From Helianthus annuus (lineage: Eukaryota; Streptophyta; Magnoliopsida; Asterales; Asteraceae), in the NCBI RefSeq assembly GCF_002127325.2, contig NC_035447.2:28765249-28829248 (forward strand): 64,000 nucleotides of DNA, given 5' to 3'. The notes under the pieces are model-generated. The model searched no databases. It was not told the origin of the DNA and saw only the letters and a program-made list of their open reading frames with translations. A program made the translations under genes and the position numbers. Shown here piece by piece: positions 43,981 through 54,862 of the stretch; the first letter of the stretch is position 1; each line of letters opens with the position of its first letter.

Positions 43981-44769
43981 TCTATACTATATAATAAAAG
44001 AAACTCAATTGAGGACACATGTCATTATACGATGAGTCCTCACCTAAACTCATTATTTAATATATGTATTTATTTAATTTAAAATAAAAGTTATAATTGT
44101 ATTTATTTAATTTTAAAATATCAGTTTTATCTTTCAACATTTCAAATTAATTTATTAATAATTGAACCGTGATTCATCTGTTAAGATTCCGAAAAATTCA
44201 ATTTTCTTACCTTTTATTTAAAATATAAGTTGATTTAATGTTATTATCTCTTTAATTTAAAATTATTTATTGTTTTCAAATTTTAAATTGAGTTTCCTTA
44301 TTTTCTTTAAAAGCATCTTTTATTTGTTGATTTTTTAGTTAAAATCTTGAAAATTTTAAAAATCATCTCTTCCTATTTGTAAATGAAAATCTTTTTTTTT
44401 ATTTGTAATTTTACTAAAATACCCTTAGTTTTATATTTGAAGTTACCTAAATACCCTTCCAGCTAACAAACATTTTAGATGGACTTAATGTCAGGGAGTA
44501 AATGAAAAAAAACATAGCAAACTATAGGAGGAAAATGACTATTTTTAAATGATTGTGGCAAAACCGTTAAAACGACCAAACCAGAAGGAGCAAAACAGAA
44601 GTTTACTCTTTTTAAAAGATAAATCTTGATAACTGTTTTTATTAACATATGACATTATATTTTTTCCAACACATGCAATATACGAGTTTTTTTAAGATAT
44701 ATCTTTTTATTATTTATTATATAAAATTATATTTATGCAACCCGTGTAATACACGGGGTTTTAACCTAG
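43981..44769 (+). mobile_element. Non-autonomous Helitron
   Basis: It starts TCTATACTATATAATAAAAG after an A (43980) and ends CTAG (44766-44769) before a T. The hairpin CCCGTGTAATACACGGG at 44741-44757 lies 8 bp before the terminal CTAG. These are the hallmarks of Helitron ends. No coding content. Length 789 bp. Confidence 0.85.
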
Positions 44770-44770
44770 T

Positions 44771-45240
44771 AATGAATATATACTAATCAAACATATCGCA
44801 AACTACCTCCACTAAAAACATGTCAATGGAGTGGTATATTTATAATTTATATTTTTAATGGCTTTGTTTCTTAGTGGTAAAAAAACACACGTTTTATACA
44901 TGAAAAGAAGAACAATTAAAAGTCATCTACGTTCCTTTTTTCAATCTTGAATAGATAAAAAGGCCCATTTCTTGTTCAACATAAATTGTTGTTCTAGTGT
45001 GTTGCTAGATCAATTTACTTAATTTTATTAACATTAGATCGGCGTCAAAAAGAACGAAAAAAAAAAGCATTTTATTACCGGTCTAGTTTCCAAAACATAA
45101 ATCGGAGCTCAGGTTAAGAAAAAAAAAAAAGAAATTAAACTCACTTCCTCTAATGTCCATCGCCCGAACACCCATTTGTTGAATATATCTATATATCTAC
45201 ATCTATAATCTAAATCTATAATGCTTTATTAAGCAAATTA
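44771..45240. other. Intergenic, no feature seen
   Basis: AT-rich sequence between the Helitron and the Mutator-like element. No gene recognised. Confidence 0.4.
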
Positions 45241-45249
45241 GATAAAGAA

Positions 45250-45472
45250 GAGTTAACTGCCATTTCAGTCCCTGTGGTTTGGTCACTTTGGCTATTTCAG
45301 TCCATTTTTCAAAAATACGCCATTTTCGTCCCTGACATACTGGAAAGGTGCCATTTCAGTCCAAATTCTCATAACCCAGTTAAAGTCAGTTAGGTGAGTA
45401 TATTTAATGAAGGGTATTTCAGTCCTTTCATAATTCTTTTATTTTCCCTTTATGTTTTTAATAACCAAAATC
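45250..45472 (+). repeat. MULE left terminal inverted repeat
   Basis: It begins GAGTTAACTGCCATTTCAGT and pairs with 49998-50220 over 223 bp. The two differences seen are near positions 11 and 44 of the TIR. Confidence 0.93.
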
Positions 45473-45484
45473 GAATCTCCCCTG

Positions 45485-45491
45485 TATAAAA
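45485..45491 (+). promoter_or_regulatory. TATA box of the MULE GRF-finger gene
   Basis: TGTATAAAACCCCCAAA, 80 bp upstream of the ATG at 45565 and 13 bp inside the TIR. The same sequence faces the other gene at the opposite end. Confidence 0.55.
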
Positions 45492-45564
45492 CCCCCAAAC
45501 CTGCAACTGTAACCCTAAATCCCAACATCACCTCCAAAATTGAATCAAGACCATCCCCTCAACG

Positions 45565-45906
45565 ATGGTTGTCTGCTCTAATTGTGGGTCTCCAACAATT
45601 GTGAAGACATCGTGGACCCCTGCAAACCCTGGAAGGAAGTTTTTCTGCTGCATTACTCGACATAGGGGTTGCGGGTTTGTGGATTGGGCAGAGGGTCCAT
45701 CGTGTGAAAGGGCTGTTGAAGTATTTCGTCATTTTGCGGGTTTGGCTTATCAAGTTAGGGATCATGAAGAACAAGCTTCGAGGATGACATCTGAAATTAG
45801 GCAACTTCAAGAACAAGCTTTAGGAATGGCAGTGAAGTACACGAGATTGAAGATGATGTTAATGTTTAGCTGGGTTTTTTTCATCTCATATGTTGCTTTT
45901 CACTGA
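45565..45906 (+). CDS. GRF-type zinc-finger, coiled-coil, membrane-anchored small protein carried by MULE
   Basis: 113 residues from the ATG at 45565, which lies 80 bp after a TATA box just inside the left TIR, to TGA. Residues about 4-45 form a GRF zinc finger: CSNCG near the start, TSWTPANPGRKFFCC in the middle and CGFVDWAEG at the end, giving the four-Cys pattern and the GRK/F signature. Residues about 60-90 are a heptad-like coiled coil (REHEEQ-type, with QLQEQA). A C-terminal hydrophobic helix (MLMFSWVFFISYVAF) looks like a tail anchor. GRF fingers bind single-stranded DNA or RNA in other proteins. Here the gene converges on the transposase gene, like mudrB with mudrA in maize MuDR, but it is unrelated to mudrB as far as can be seen. 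A role in mobility or localisation is inference. A captured host gene is the alternative. Confidence 0.8.
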   Translation: MVVCSNCGSPTIVKTSWTPANPGRKFFCCITRHRGCGFVDWAEGPSCERAVEVFRHFAGLAYQVRDHEEQASRMTSEIRQLQEQALGMAVKYTRLKMMLMFSWVFFISYVAFH

Positions 45907-46094
45907 AAATGTTTAATGTTAAAGCAGTGGTAAATGTATAATGTTAAAGCAGTGGTAATAGCAGTTGGCGAATATTGTTCGATACATTGTAATATGGTTT
46001 TGTTATGGTTATGCATTTGCCGAATATTGTTGCGTCCGATTTAATGTAATATGCTTTTTGTTATGGTTAATGCACTTACCATAACAGATTTCAC

Positions 46095-46260
46095 AATTGA
46101 CATAAACCTGGACATAACTCATAACAGAATACATAACCAGAATTCATAACAAAAAGACATAAACCTGGACATAACTCACAACAGAAGACATAACCAGACA
46201 TAAACCTGGACATAGTTTACCATAATTCATAACAAAAAGACATAAGACATAACCAGCATA
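46095..46260. repeat. Degenerate tandem repeats in the convergent spacer
   Basis: GACATAAACCTGGACATA occurs three times (about 46097, 46158 and 46198) with variants of ATAACCAGA and ATAACAAAAAGACATAA between. Related CATAAC-rich words appear in the transposase intron at 47476-47603. The spacer would form the 3' ends of both transcripts. Confidence 0.7.
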
Positions 46261-46418
46261 AGACATGTTCAAAACACAGATTAGGAAGTGTACCAACAGA
46301 CATAATCAAAAGACATGACATGTTCCTGGACAAAATACATAACCAAAACATTCAAAAGACATTTTCAACCAACATAACCAGGACATGTTTCTACCAAACT
46401 ACTGAACACCAGCAATGC

Positions 46419-49400
46419 CTATTCAACATCAGTCCCCTTGCAACTCCTCCTGTTATGGCCCCTCCTTTTACACTTGCTGCATTCCACAGTTTCACCCTTT
46501 CTTGACATCTTGCCACTGGATTCCATCTGTTGAGTCAACTCAGTGACTTCCACAGCAGATTTCTTCCTTTTCTTTTTTGGCCTGCCTATTTGCTTGTGGT
46601 GCTTTGGTGGAAGCAGCTTAGTAGGGCATGTGGAAGGTGTCCATAAGTCTTGACCATCTACTGGATCAATTACATGGGAATACACATCCTTCCAAGTCTG
46701 CATCCAGTATGATTTATCAACCCACTTCTCCAATACACCATCATCCTTGCCATGTAGGGCCAAGTTCCATATACAAGCAACTGCATGCTTGCAAGGGATG
46801 CCAGTCAAGTCCCATCTTCTGCAGGTGCAACTTTTCTCCACCAAGTTCACTACTTTGTTGTCTCTTGGCCCATTAACTTGATACTTGGAGATAGAGTTAA
46901 AGATAACAGTGTACTCAGCAGCTTCTTGTTTGATCTCGTCTAGGGCTTTAGTTGCATAGGGGGTTAGAGGACCTTTGGTCTTTGCAATCAGCTTGTGTAC
47001 AACAAGATTCCTCTTCATTAGGTATTCCCTGATGCACTCTAGACTGGTAATGATTGGTTTATCCCTAGCATGTATCAACTGCCTATTGAAGACTTCACAA
47101 ATGTTGTTTAGAAGAATGTCACACTTTGGCCTACCTGTTTAATGGAAACCTGTCAGTTATTATGCAACCACAAACAATTATGTAAATGGCTTAACATATA
47201 TGACATTCTTAAGCCTTACCACTAAACTGACACCGGCTCCAATGTTTCACTGGGATCTGTTTCAACCAGTCATGCAGCTTCTTATCTACCATCTTGATAT
47301 CTTGCATTGCATGATCAAACCAAGGGACTGTTGTTGCAGAAGCAGCATTCCAGAATAGACCCTTTATCTTATCATTCCTCCAGTTAGCATTAGCCTTCAT
47401 ATTTTCATGTATATGCCGAATACAATATCTATGCTCTGCCATAGGAAAGACCTTGCTAACAGCAGGTATTATTCCCTGTACAGAATGGACTGTTATGCAT
47501 AACAAACTTGAACAACAAAGGAATACATTTAAACAAATTATACATAACACACTTGAACAACTAAGGCATACAATTAAACAAGTTATACATAACACAATGG
47601 CACCTTTTGTCTGTCGCTTATAAAGGTGAAGTTGGCAGTTCTTGGCAGCTCCAGATCTACAGCAAGTTGTTCTAAAAACCAGGTCCAGGTCTTTGTAGTT
47701 TCAGACTCAACCACAGCAAAAGCAACAGGATAAATCCCGTTGTTTCCATCAACACCCACTGCTGTTAAAATTTGGCCAGGGTAGGGCCCCTTCATAAAGC
47801 ATCCGTCCAACCCTAGAATGTCTCTACCAATTATCTTAAAACCCTTCTTAAATGCACCATAACAAATATAAATTCTTCTAAACTGCCTTGTTGAACTTTT
47901 GGCCTTACAACTAGATGGTTCAACATCTATGGTAACAGTTGTTCCTGGATTCGATTTCAATAACTGTTCAGCATATTCCCTAAGTAACCCAAACTGAGTT
48001 TTATAATCCCCTTGAAGCTTCTCCATTGCAAAATGCTTAGCTCTAGAAATTTGGTTAAGTGTAATCTGTACCTGAAGTTTCTTCTGGAGTTGATCTTGAA
48101 GAGCAGCCAGTGGAATTGTAGGGTTAACCAAAATTATGGGTTCCACTTCCTTGGTCAAAAAGGAGATATTGCATAAGCCCACATCCCTGGTATGCAAGCA
48201 CTCATGTTCATTGATAAGAGTCTTGACCACCCATGTGTCTTGGTTCTTGAAGTGATTTGAGATGTGCAAAAACCAAGGGCATGTGGGAGGAGGAATCTTT
48301 TTCCTTGGACGTTTTGGCTTCTTTTCAGGCTTTTTAGAAGAACAAGACTGCTGGGCCCCACCATTGTTATTTGTGTTTGCATTAAGGTCCCCAACCACTT
48401 CTGGGTTTGCATTCAAAGGTGTATCATGTGAATTTCCAGAAGTGCCCTCATTATCACAACCACCTTCATTACTGCTCAACTTTGGATTCTTTCCCATGCA
48501 CACAACCCGGAACCTTCTTTTATCATTCCTAATTATGTACAATTGCCTTTTAGATTCCACTGCATACCATTTCACAAGATTTTTGATTGATTGCCTATCA
48601 TAAAACTGTTGACCTACATAAAAGGGACAACCATCTGTTGGTTTCTTTTTCCTCTTGCTTCTCCTAATCCTCCTAACAGCCCTCTGCAGTTTTGTTTCAT
48701 CATCCGGGTCACTCAGACTATCAAAGTTATCTATATCTACTTGAACATCTACCAATTCATCCTCATTTAATTGGTCTTCTTGTATGTTGTCATCTTCACT
48801 AATGTCAAAGTCCACAACAGCCCTAAATTCATCCATGTCATCATCATAGTCTATGACCAAGTTATCCTTATCAACAATGAACTCAGGATCATCTAAATCC
48901 TCCTCTGTCTGTTCATTCATAGTCTTGTAAGCTTCACTTTTGGTGGCATTTGCCCTATTTTTGCTGGCATGTTCATTCATACCCTCACTATCCTCTTCAC
49001 TAACCTCATCATCAGGAATAAACTGAGGGTCTTCAGAATCACTTCCCTCAGAATCACTACCCTCAGACTGGACCTTATCACTGCTACCATCTCCACTGCT
49101 ACCATCTCCACTGCCCTCATTATCATCACCACTGCCATCATTATCATCACCACTGCCCTCATTATCATCACCACTGCCATCACTATCACCACCTCCTGGA
49201 CTACCATCACCACCTCCTGGACTACCAACACCACCTACTGGAATTTCATCACCACCTACTGGATTTTGATCACCACCACAACCTGGTTCCTGTGTTAGAT
49301 CTCCTAAATCAGGATCATTTTGAGGCTGTTGATCTTGTTCAGGATAGATCACATTTAATGGTTGCTGTGTCAACTCTCCTAAATCCACCCTTTGAACCTT

Positions 49401-49888
49401 TTCAACATATAACTCTATAACCTTACACTTTGTTGCAAGCCTAATCAACCTACGACAATCATCATCTGAACCTATTGGCCTTAAGCCAAAATCCATATCT
49501 TCACCTGGAATCCTAAAATAGTATTTCAAGATATCCAGATCATCTTCCGTATAACCAAGTTCCAACATCATGGAATCAATGATTACTCGAGAGAAAAAGT
49601 CCGCATTCACCTTATCAACATATTCGATTATCCCCCCCTCGTATGTTACATCAGGGAACATAGTGAGTTCACCTCCATGGTGAACTTTCAATGTGAACAT
49701 ATCAGGTTCGTTTTCTGAAACGATTATACAACAAACATTAGTCCTAATTTATACATGATGAAGAAAGACAATCATTCATAAAGCAAAAAAGTGACGAATG
49801 TAAACCTACCATATGCGATTTCAGGGTCGAAATTTGAGTAAACACCTCGAACCCTCCAGTTTGGATCGTTGTCGTCTTCATGATCCAT
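46419..49888 (-). CDS. MULE transposase, MuDR type, four exons
   Basis: Proposed exons on the minus strand are 49888-49810, 49714-47604, 47475-47220 and 47134-46419. They give 1053 residues, all three introns GT-AG (95, 128 and 85 bp) and no internal stop. Domains: PB1-like N-terminus (about 32-133). Ser/Gly/Asp low-complexity and acidic region (165-340) with a coding minisatellite. MuDR DNA-binding region (about 390-535; FYVGQQFYDRQSI, CPWFLHIS). MULE catalytic domain with GLDGCFMKG (first Asp near 663), ISDRQK (second Asp near 727) and the CIRHIHENM Cys/His motif. SWIM finger with CTC and CKH (918-932). A terminal zinc knuckle (CSKCKRRGHNRRSC, from 1034). The third acidic residue was not assigned. 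The start ATG lies 22 codons before the conserved part, after a TATA box just inside the right TIR. It catalyses cut-and-paste transposition at the TIRs. Confidence 0.92.
49105..49200 (-). repeat. Coding minisatellite, 21-bp unit, in MULE transposase
   Basis: About four copies of a 21-bp unit encode GSGDDNE/GSGDDND. The period is seven codons, so copy number can change without breaking the frame. It lies in the acidic linker between the PB1-like and DNA-binding parts. Confidence 0.8.
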
Positions 49889-49961
49889 TGTTGCAGCAGG
49901 TTAGGGTTATTTTTGGGGGGTGAATTTGGGATTAGGGTTACGTTGAACTCAATTTTGGGGG

Positions 49962-49968
49962 TTTTATA
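49962..49968 (-). promoter_or_regulatory. TATA box of the MULE transposase gene
   Basis: Minus strand CCTGTATAAAACCCCCAAAA, 74 bp upstream of the ATG at 49888. It is nearly the same as the block facing the GRF-finger gene. Confidence 0.55.
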
Positions 49969-49997
49969 CAGGGGAGGGGTTTTGGTGGCACTTAACT

Positions 49998-50220
49998 GAT
50001 TTTGGTTATTAAAAACATAAAGGGAAAATAAAAGAATTATGAAAGGACTGAAATACCCTTCATTAAATATACTCACCTAACTGACTTTAACTGGGTTATG
50101 AGAATTTGGACTGAAATGGCACCTTTCCAGTATGTCAGGGACGAAAATGGCGTATTTTTGAAAAATGGACTGAAATGGCCAAAGTGACCAAACCACAGGG
50201 ACTGAAATGACAGTTAACTC
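49998..50220 (-). repeat. MULE right terminal inverted repeat
   Basis: Read on the minus strand it begins GAGTTAACTGTCATTTCAGT and runs 223 bp parallel to the left TIR. It is followed by the target duplication at 50221-50229. Confidence 0.93.
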
Positions 50221-50314
50221 GATAAAGAAAGTGTAACTATTGCAATAAATTTATAAAATTCTAAAACATTAAATCCCTTTACCTATGCACACACTCAAAC
50301 ATATTACCCTAAAG

Positions 50315-51483
50315 ACTTAAAGGACAAAGTCGGTGGGAAATCCCATCGGCTTTGCTCCATGCACCCCTCACTTTAATAATTTTACAATTTTAGCTCTTTA
50401 CTTTGTCTTTGCTCCATGCCCCCCTCACTTTAATAATTTTACTATTTTAGCCCTTTACTTTGTCTTTAAACTTTTATAAAATAACAAATTTAGCCTCTAA
50501 ACCTCCTACTTGAATTTCTAAAACCACAACCTCATCTTTCAAACTTTACCAGTACCAACCCTCTACTTTGGTTTTTCACCATCAACCCCTTAGCTCTTAC
50601 ATAGTTACGCCACCAACCATCTTCTTTTACATTTCTACCAACACCCCTCATCTTTTACTCATTTCCGCCACCACCCCTAAACTTTTACACTTTGTTTTTT
50701 TAGACTTTGCTTTTTCACCCATTAGACTATTACTCCATTTTTACACATGCCCAACGTTTAAAAAATTGCAATTGTAACCCCCTAAACTACAACTCCTACT
50801 TTTGCAAATGCCAATTCATTGTGTTTTACGAAATGTCTTAGGCATTGTGTTTTAAATTTTGTGTCTACCTTTATGTTTTACATCTTTTTTAATTGTCTTT
50901 TACGCACTGCGTTCTACGAATCATGTTTTGTCTTATTATATGTTTCCACCCGTCGCGCGCGGCCGCAACGCGTGGCGGGCAAAATACTACTACAATCTTA
51001 AAGGAGAAAGGCGGTGGGTTTCCCACCGGCTTTGCCTCCCTGTCCCCGTACTTTCACAATGTTGCAATTTTAGCCCTTTGACTTTAGCATCTTCAAAGTT
51101 TCACAAATTGACAAATTTAGTTCCTAAACCTTCCCCTCATCTTTTACACATTTCCACTACTACCCCTATACTTTTAAACTTTGTCTTTTTTAGACTTTGC
51201 TTTTTTACCCCTTGCACTATTACTCCATTTTTACCCCCACCCAACTTTTAAAAAATTGCAATTGTAACCCCTAAACTACAACTCCTACTTTTGCAAATGC
51301 CAATGCATTGTGTTTTACGAAATGTCTTATGCATTGTGTTGTACACTTTGTGTCTACCGTTGTGACTTACATTTTTTTTTTGTAATTGTCTTTTACGCAC
51401 TGCGTTTTACGAATCGTGTTTTGTCTTATTATATGTTTCCACCCGTCGCGCGGCGCCGCAACGCGCGGCGAGCAAAATCCTAG
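50315..51483 (+). mobile_element. Helitron-like repeat, two tandem or nested copies
   Basis: The right end is CTAG (51480-51483) before a T. It is preceded by a GC-rich hairpin, CGTCGCGCG against CGCGCGGCG, at about 51446-51471. A second hairpin of the same type (CGTCGCGCGCGGCCGCAACG) ends an earlier copy at about 50990. Both copies share the block from TTGCAATTGTAACCCC through TCTTATTATATGTTTCCACC. Each copy starts with a short palindromic segment (GGCGGTGGGTTTCCCACCGG at about 51011; a similar one at about 50330). The left end was not fixed. No gene. Confidence 0.5.
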
Positions 51484-51484
51484 T

Positions 51485-52303
51485 TATATATGAATGTGTA
51501 TTTGAATATTATATTTCATCCTTGTGTTGATTTTAGTCTTCAAAATCAGTTGTGTGAACTGAATTCACGACTCTCATTCTACGAATGTGGAAGGCACATA
51601 TCACATGACCACATTTGACTCGGTTAAGGTTGGATGATAGATCGTATTGCTTAACTCATCATTGTCTATGAATCCCTTCTTTAAACGTTGATCTATGTGC
51701 CAAGCATCGAAAGTCTTCCTTGTTTGTTGGTTTTCAGAGGAGTGTGCATAAATGTTGTAGTGCCAAACAAGGTCGGGTCACATGGATTTTTTTTTTCTTC
51801 AGAGGAGTGTACCGAGCATAATGTCCACCATCTATTATATTGTTGTTTTTACGTGAAGTCTTTTGTTTATACTCAAATTCTCTTTGTAAATTCCGTCGTG
51901 TAGCGTGTGGCCAAAAAGCATAAATACCCATGGTAACACGCATACACTATCACTATATTGTTTAAAATGTTTTAATCAGTTTTTAGGTTTATGATGTTTA
52001 TTTGTCTTTATTAAAGCTTTTATGGATAGTTTAAGAGTAATTTCTGAATGGAATTTGTTGTTTAGTTTTTACGTTAAATAAATAGATTAAATGATGTTTG
52101 TTTTTTTAATGCTCAACAAGATAACAAATAATTGCTGCGTAAGTATTTAGTAATGATAACTCAATTTACATTTATTTAACTAAAATTGTAAGATTTGTGT
52201 TTGATTTTTACCTGTATCTGTTATAATGGTTTATAACACCTCTAGTTTTTTCTCTAATGACAAACTAATCTACTCCTAAATACTCCATGTATATACTTTG
52301 CAT
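51485..52303. other. Intergenic, no feature seen
   Basis: AT-rich. Short frames without recognisable content. Confidence 0.4.
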
Positions 52304-52311
52304 GTTTGAAC

Positions 52312-52966
52312 CATTGTTTTAAAAACCGGTAAATACCGGCCGGTTATACCGGTATTACCGTTTTCAGATGTAAATCCGGTAGGAAACACCCCGGTATATA
52401 AGTGAAACGGCATAAGTTTGTACAGGCGGTAAAATCCGGTATACCGGTTTGAAACGTAATACCGGTACCGACCCAAGGTTATTTTAGTTTGGGTTGTTAC
52501 TTATTTTATTATATATGTTACTTATCTTACATAAGTTTTATATATTATAATTATTCGTAACTAAAACTTCTTATTTAATATTGTATGAAACAAAAATACT
52601 TATCATCTAGTTGATGAAGATAGCGATAATAGTGAATTTCATCTTTTATACGATCATGAACTTGATGTATTAACACTCCAATGACTTAAACACATTGTAC
52701 ACTTTCATTTAAAAGAGCTTGTTATAAAATTGAATGATTTTCAATTATCTTTTGGATTATTTTTTTATTATGGATTATCTTTTGGATTATATTTTAATAT
52801 GTAATCATGCATTGTTTGATTAACTTTTGAGTTGATGTTGTAATTTATGAAATTATAGAGTTAGCTAGTCAACCTGGTTGAACCGCTCGGTACAACCTGG
52901 TTCAACCGGTTGAACCATTTTTTAGCCTAATCCGGTTTAATTTAAAAACCGGTTTTTAAAACATTG
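52312..52966. mobile_element. hAT-type non-autonomous element (655 bp)
   Basis: It is flanked by the 8-bp duplication GTTTGAAC (52304-52311 and 52967-52974). Ends CATTGTTTTAAAAACCGG and CCGGTTTTTAAAACATTG form inverted repeats. The interior is rich in ACCGGT words. No coding capacity. Confidence 0.85.
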
Positions 52967-52989
52967 GTTTGAACCATCCACCTAATGAT

Positions 52990-53345
52990 TAGAGGGAAGA
53001 CACCTTAGGTTACGTGATGTGATGGGCGAGGGCAAGAGGGCGTTTTCCGCCACGTAGGCAGAGGGGGCTTTACTCCAACCCCCCCCCCCACCATAGGGTG
53101 GTGGGCAATGGATGTTTTTTGTTTAGTATTATTTTTCATTGTAATTCTTTATAAAAATAAAAACACCAATTATCATCATCCTCCATTCATCCCACACACG
53201 CCCACACCCGTGGGAATCTCCAAGCCCCTAAGGGGTCACACCAAGAAAAAAGGTGAAGAAAAAAGGTGGACGAGGTGGGGTGGTGTGTGTGGGGGGGGGG
53301 GGGGGTGGAGGGGCTTGCCCCCTCTCTACGCCACCAGGTAGTCTT
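52990..53345. repeat. GC-rich inverted-repeat element, probable MITE
   Basis: GGCAGAGGGGGCTTTACTCC followed by a C run (about 53056-53090) is matched in inverse orientation by a G run then GGAGGGGCTTGCCCCCTCTC (about 53288-53330). CACCATAGGGTGGTGG lies between. Ends and target duplication were not fixed. The T-rich reading frame across it has no recognisable content. The following 53346-53859 shows no feature. Confidence 0.4.
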
Positions 53346-53859
53346 ACCACCACACTATTTCGATGAACTTTTCTTATCTGAATAAGACAATTTAATTCGG
53401 AAACCAGTTATTGATATTTTGTGTTACAATACAATTTAATAAAAATCCTTGAGCATAGCATAAACAATACATATTTTTCATGTTTGTCGTGAACATGACT
53501 ATTGAACCTAGATACACTACTAACCACGCCTAACAAGAATAATTTTAGCAGGTTTTTAATAACATAGATGACATGACATAACATATTTAACACGATTATA
53601 CGTAAACAATTAAATAATATAAACAACACAATTATCAACACAACTTACTATTAGCTTAACACAGTTAAGAAACACTAAGAAACACTTAACACAATAAAAT
53701 AAACGTTCTCCCTAACTACATTCTATATATTTAGTTATTTATAAGACTATAAAAATATGTAGTTTAAATAACTAGTCATAAATGTATTGTTTCTGATTTT
53801 AACCCACTTACCACGATTAATTAAAAATGTTTATGTTTGTAATAACCGGGCTGGATCTA

Positions 53860-54080
53860 TTTTTTTTTTGAACGACAAATTTGGATCACTGAAGGATCAC
53901 TGGAGTATCATCGTGCTATCAACGGAACCACCCGATCATATACATCTCCACTAGGCAATAATGTCTATACACAAATTCAGGAGGAAACCCAATAAATCTG
54001 GGCAAAAACCCCTTGTGGGAATCGAACCCATGACCTAATATCCCACCCCTAAAATGCCACTAGGCTATAATGCCATGGGC
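53860..54080 (-). mobile_element. tRNA-derived SINE
   Basis: On the minus strand it has an A box TAGCCTAGTGG (54067-54057) and a B box GGTTCGATTCC (54028-54018) at tRNA-like spacing. The 3' end is AAATTTGTCGTTC followed by an A tail (T run at 53860-53869). The 3' end matches the short SINE at 42742. No clear target duplication was found. Confidence 0.7.
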
Positions 54081-54175
54081 CAGACATTTATCATCATGTC
54101 ATTAGTTTATTGACCCATTTTTAATCTAAACATGTTAAAATTCCTATCAAGTCATGTCGTATTAGCGTACCGTTA

Positions 54176-54854
54176 GTTAGGGCTGGCATAACGTGTCAAC
54201 CCGACCTGTTAAGACCCGAACACAATAAGACACGAACCCGAAACAGGTAGACATGAACACGACACGAAATCTTATCGTGTCAGACTTTTCAAACACGAAC
54301 ATGATAATAAACAGATTACACGAAACGACATGTTAAGACACGAAAATTTACCAACGTATCATACAACATGTTAAGACACGAACACGACATGTTAGGACAT
54401 GAACACGACACGAAATCTTATCGTGTCAGACTTTTCAAACATGAACATGAATATAAACAGGCTACACGAAACTACCTCTTAAGACACGGAAATTTACCAA
54501 CGTATCATACAACATGTTAAGACACGAACACGACATGTTAGGACATGAATACGACCTGTTACTACATGTTTGATATTTAGCCATTAACATGTCCTAACAG
54601 GTATTGTATAATGTTCTTAACTCTTAACAGGCCTTAACAGGTCATATCGTGCCTAACATGACCTATTAAAACACGAACACGATCTGTTAAGACACAAACA
54701 CGAAATAGGTAAATACGAACACGACATGAAATTAAACAGGTCTTAGCATGTCGACCTGTTATAGACACGAAACCTGTTAAGCTTAAACACGAAACATGTT
54801 AACTTCGTATATGTTCGTGTCGTGTTATCGTGTTCGTGTTAAAATTGCCAGCCA
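54176..54854. mobile_element. hAT-like non-autonomous element with internal 146-bp duplication
   Basis: The 8-bp repeat TACCGTTA is at 54168-54175 and 54855-54862. The ends carry GGCTGGCA and TGCCAGCC as inverted repeats, but the outermost bases fit poorly, so the exact ends are uncertain by a few bases. The interior is made of ACACGAACACG and ACATGTTAAGACACG words in both orientations. A unit of 146 bp is duplicated (GACACGAAATCTTATCGTGT at 54261 and 54407). Confidence 0.6.
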
Positions 54855-54862
54855 TACCGTTA

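Larger units (their letters stand above)
45250..50220. mobile_element. Autonomous-looking Mutator-like element (MULE) with two convergent genes
   Basis: It is flanked by the 9-bp target duplication GATAAAGAA (45241-45249 and 50221-50229), the Mutator signature. The TIRs are 223 bp (45250-45472 and 49998-50220) with two mismatches by eye. Inside are a plus-strand small gene (45565-45906) and a minus-strand four-exon transposase gene (49888 to 46419), converging on a roughly 510-bp spacer. Outside the TIRs both ends share a further promoter-like block with CCTGTATAAAACCCCCAAA. Every feature needed for self-mobilisation appears intact. Confidence 0.93.

Noticed and set aside
48969..49298. Plus-strand Ile/Thr-rich open frame opposite the transposase
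   Set aside because: It is the reverse complement of the 21-bp coding minisatellite and acidic linker. Low complexity and inside a well-supported exon on the other strand.
53108..53341. Open frame ending in Gly/Trp-rich sequence
   Set aside because: It is caused by a G run and the GC-rich inverted repeat of a probable MITE.
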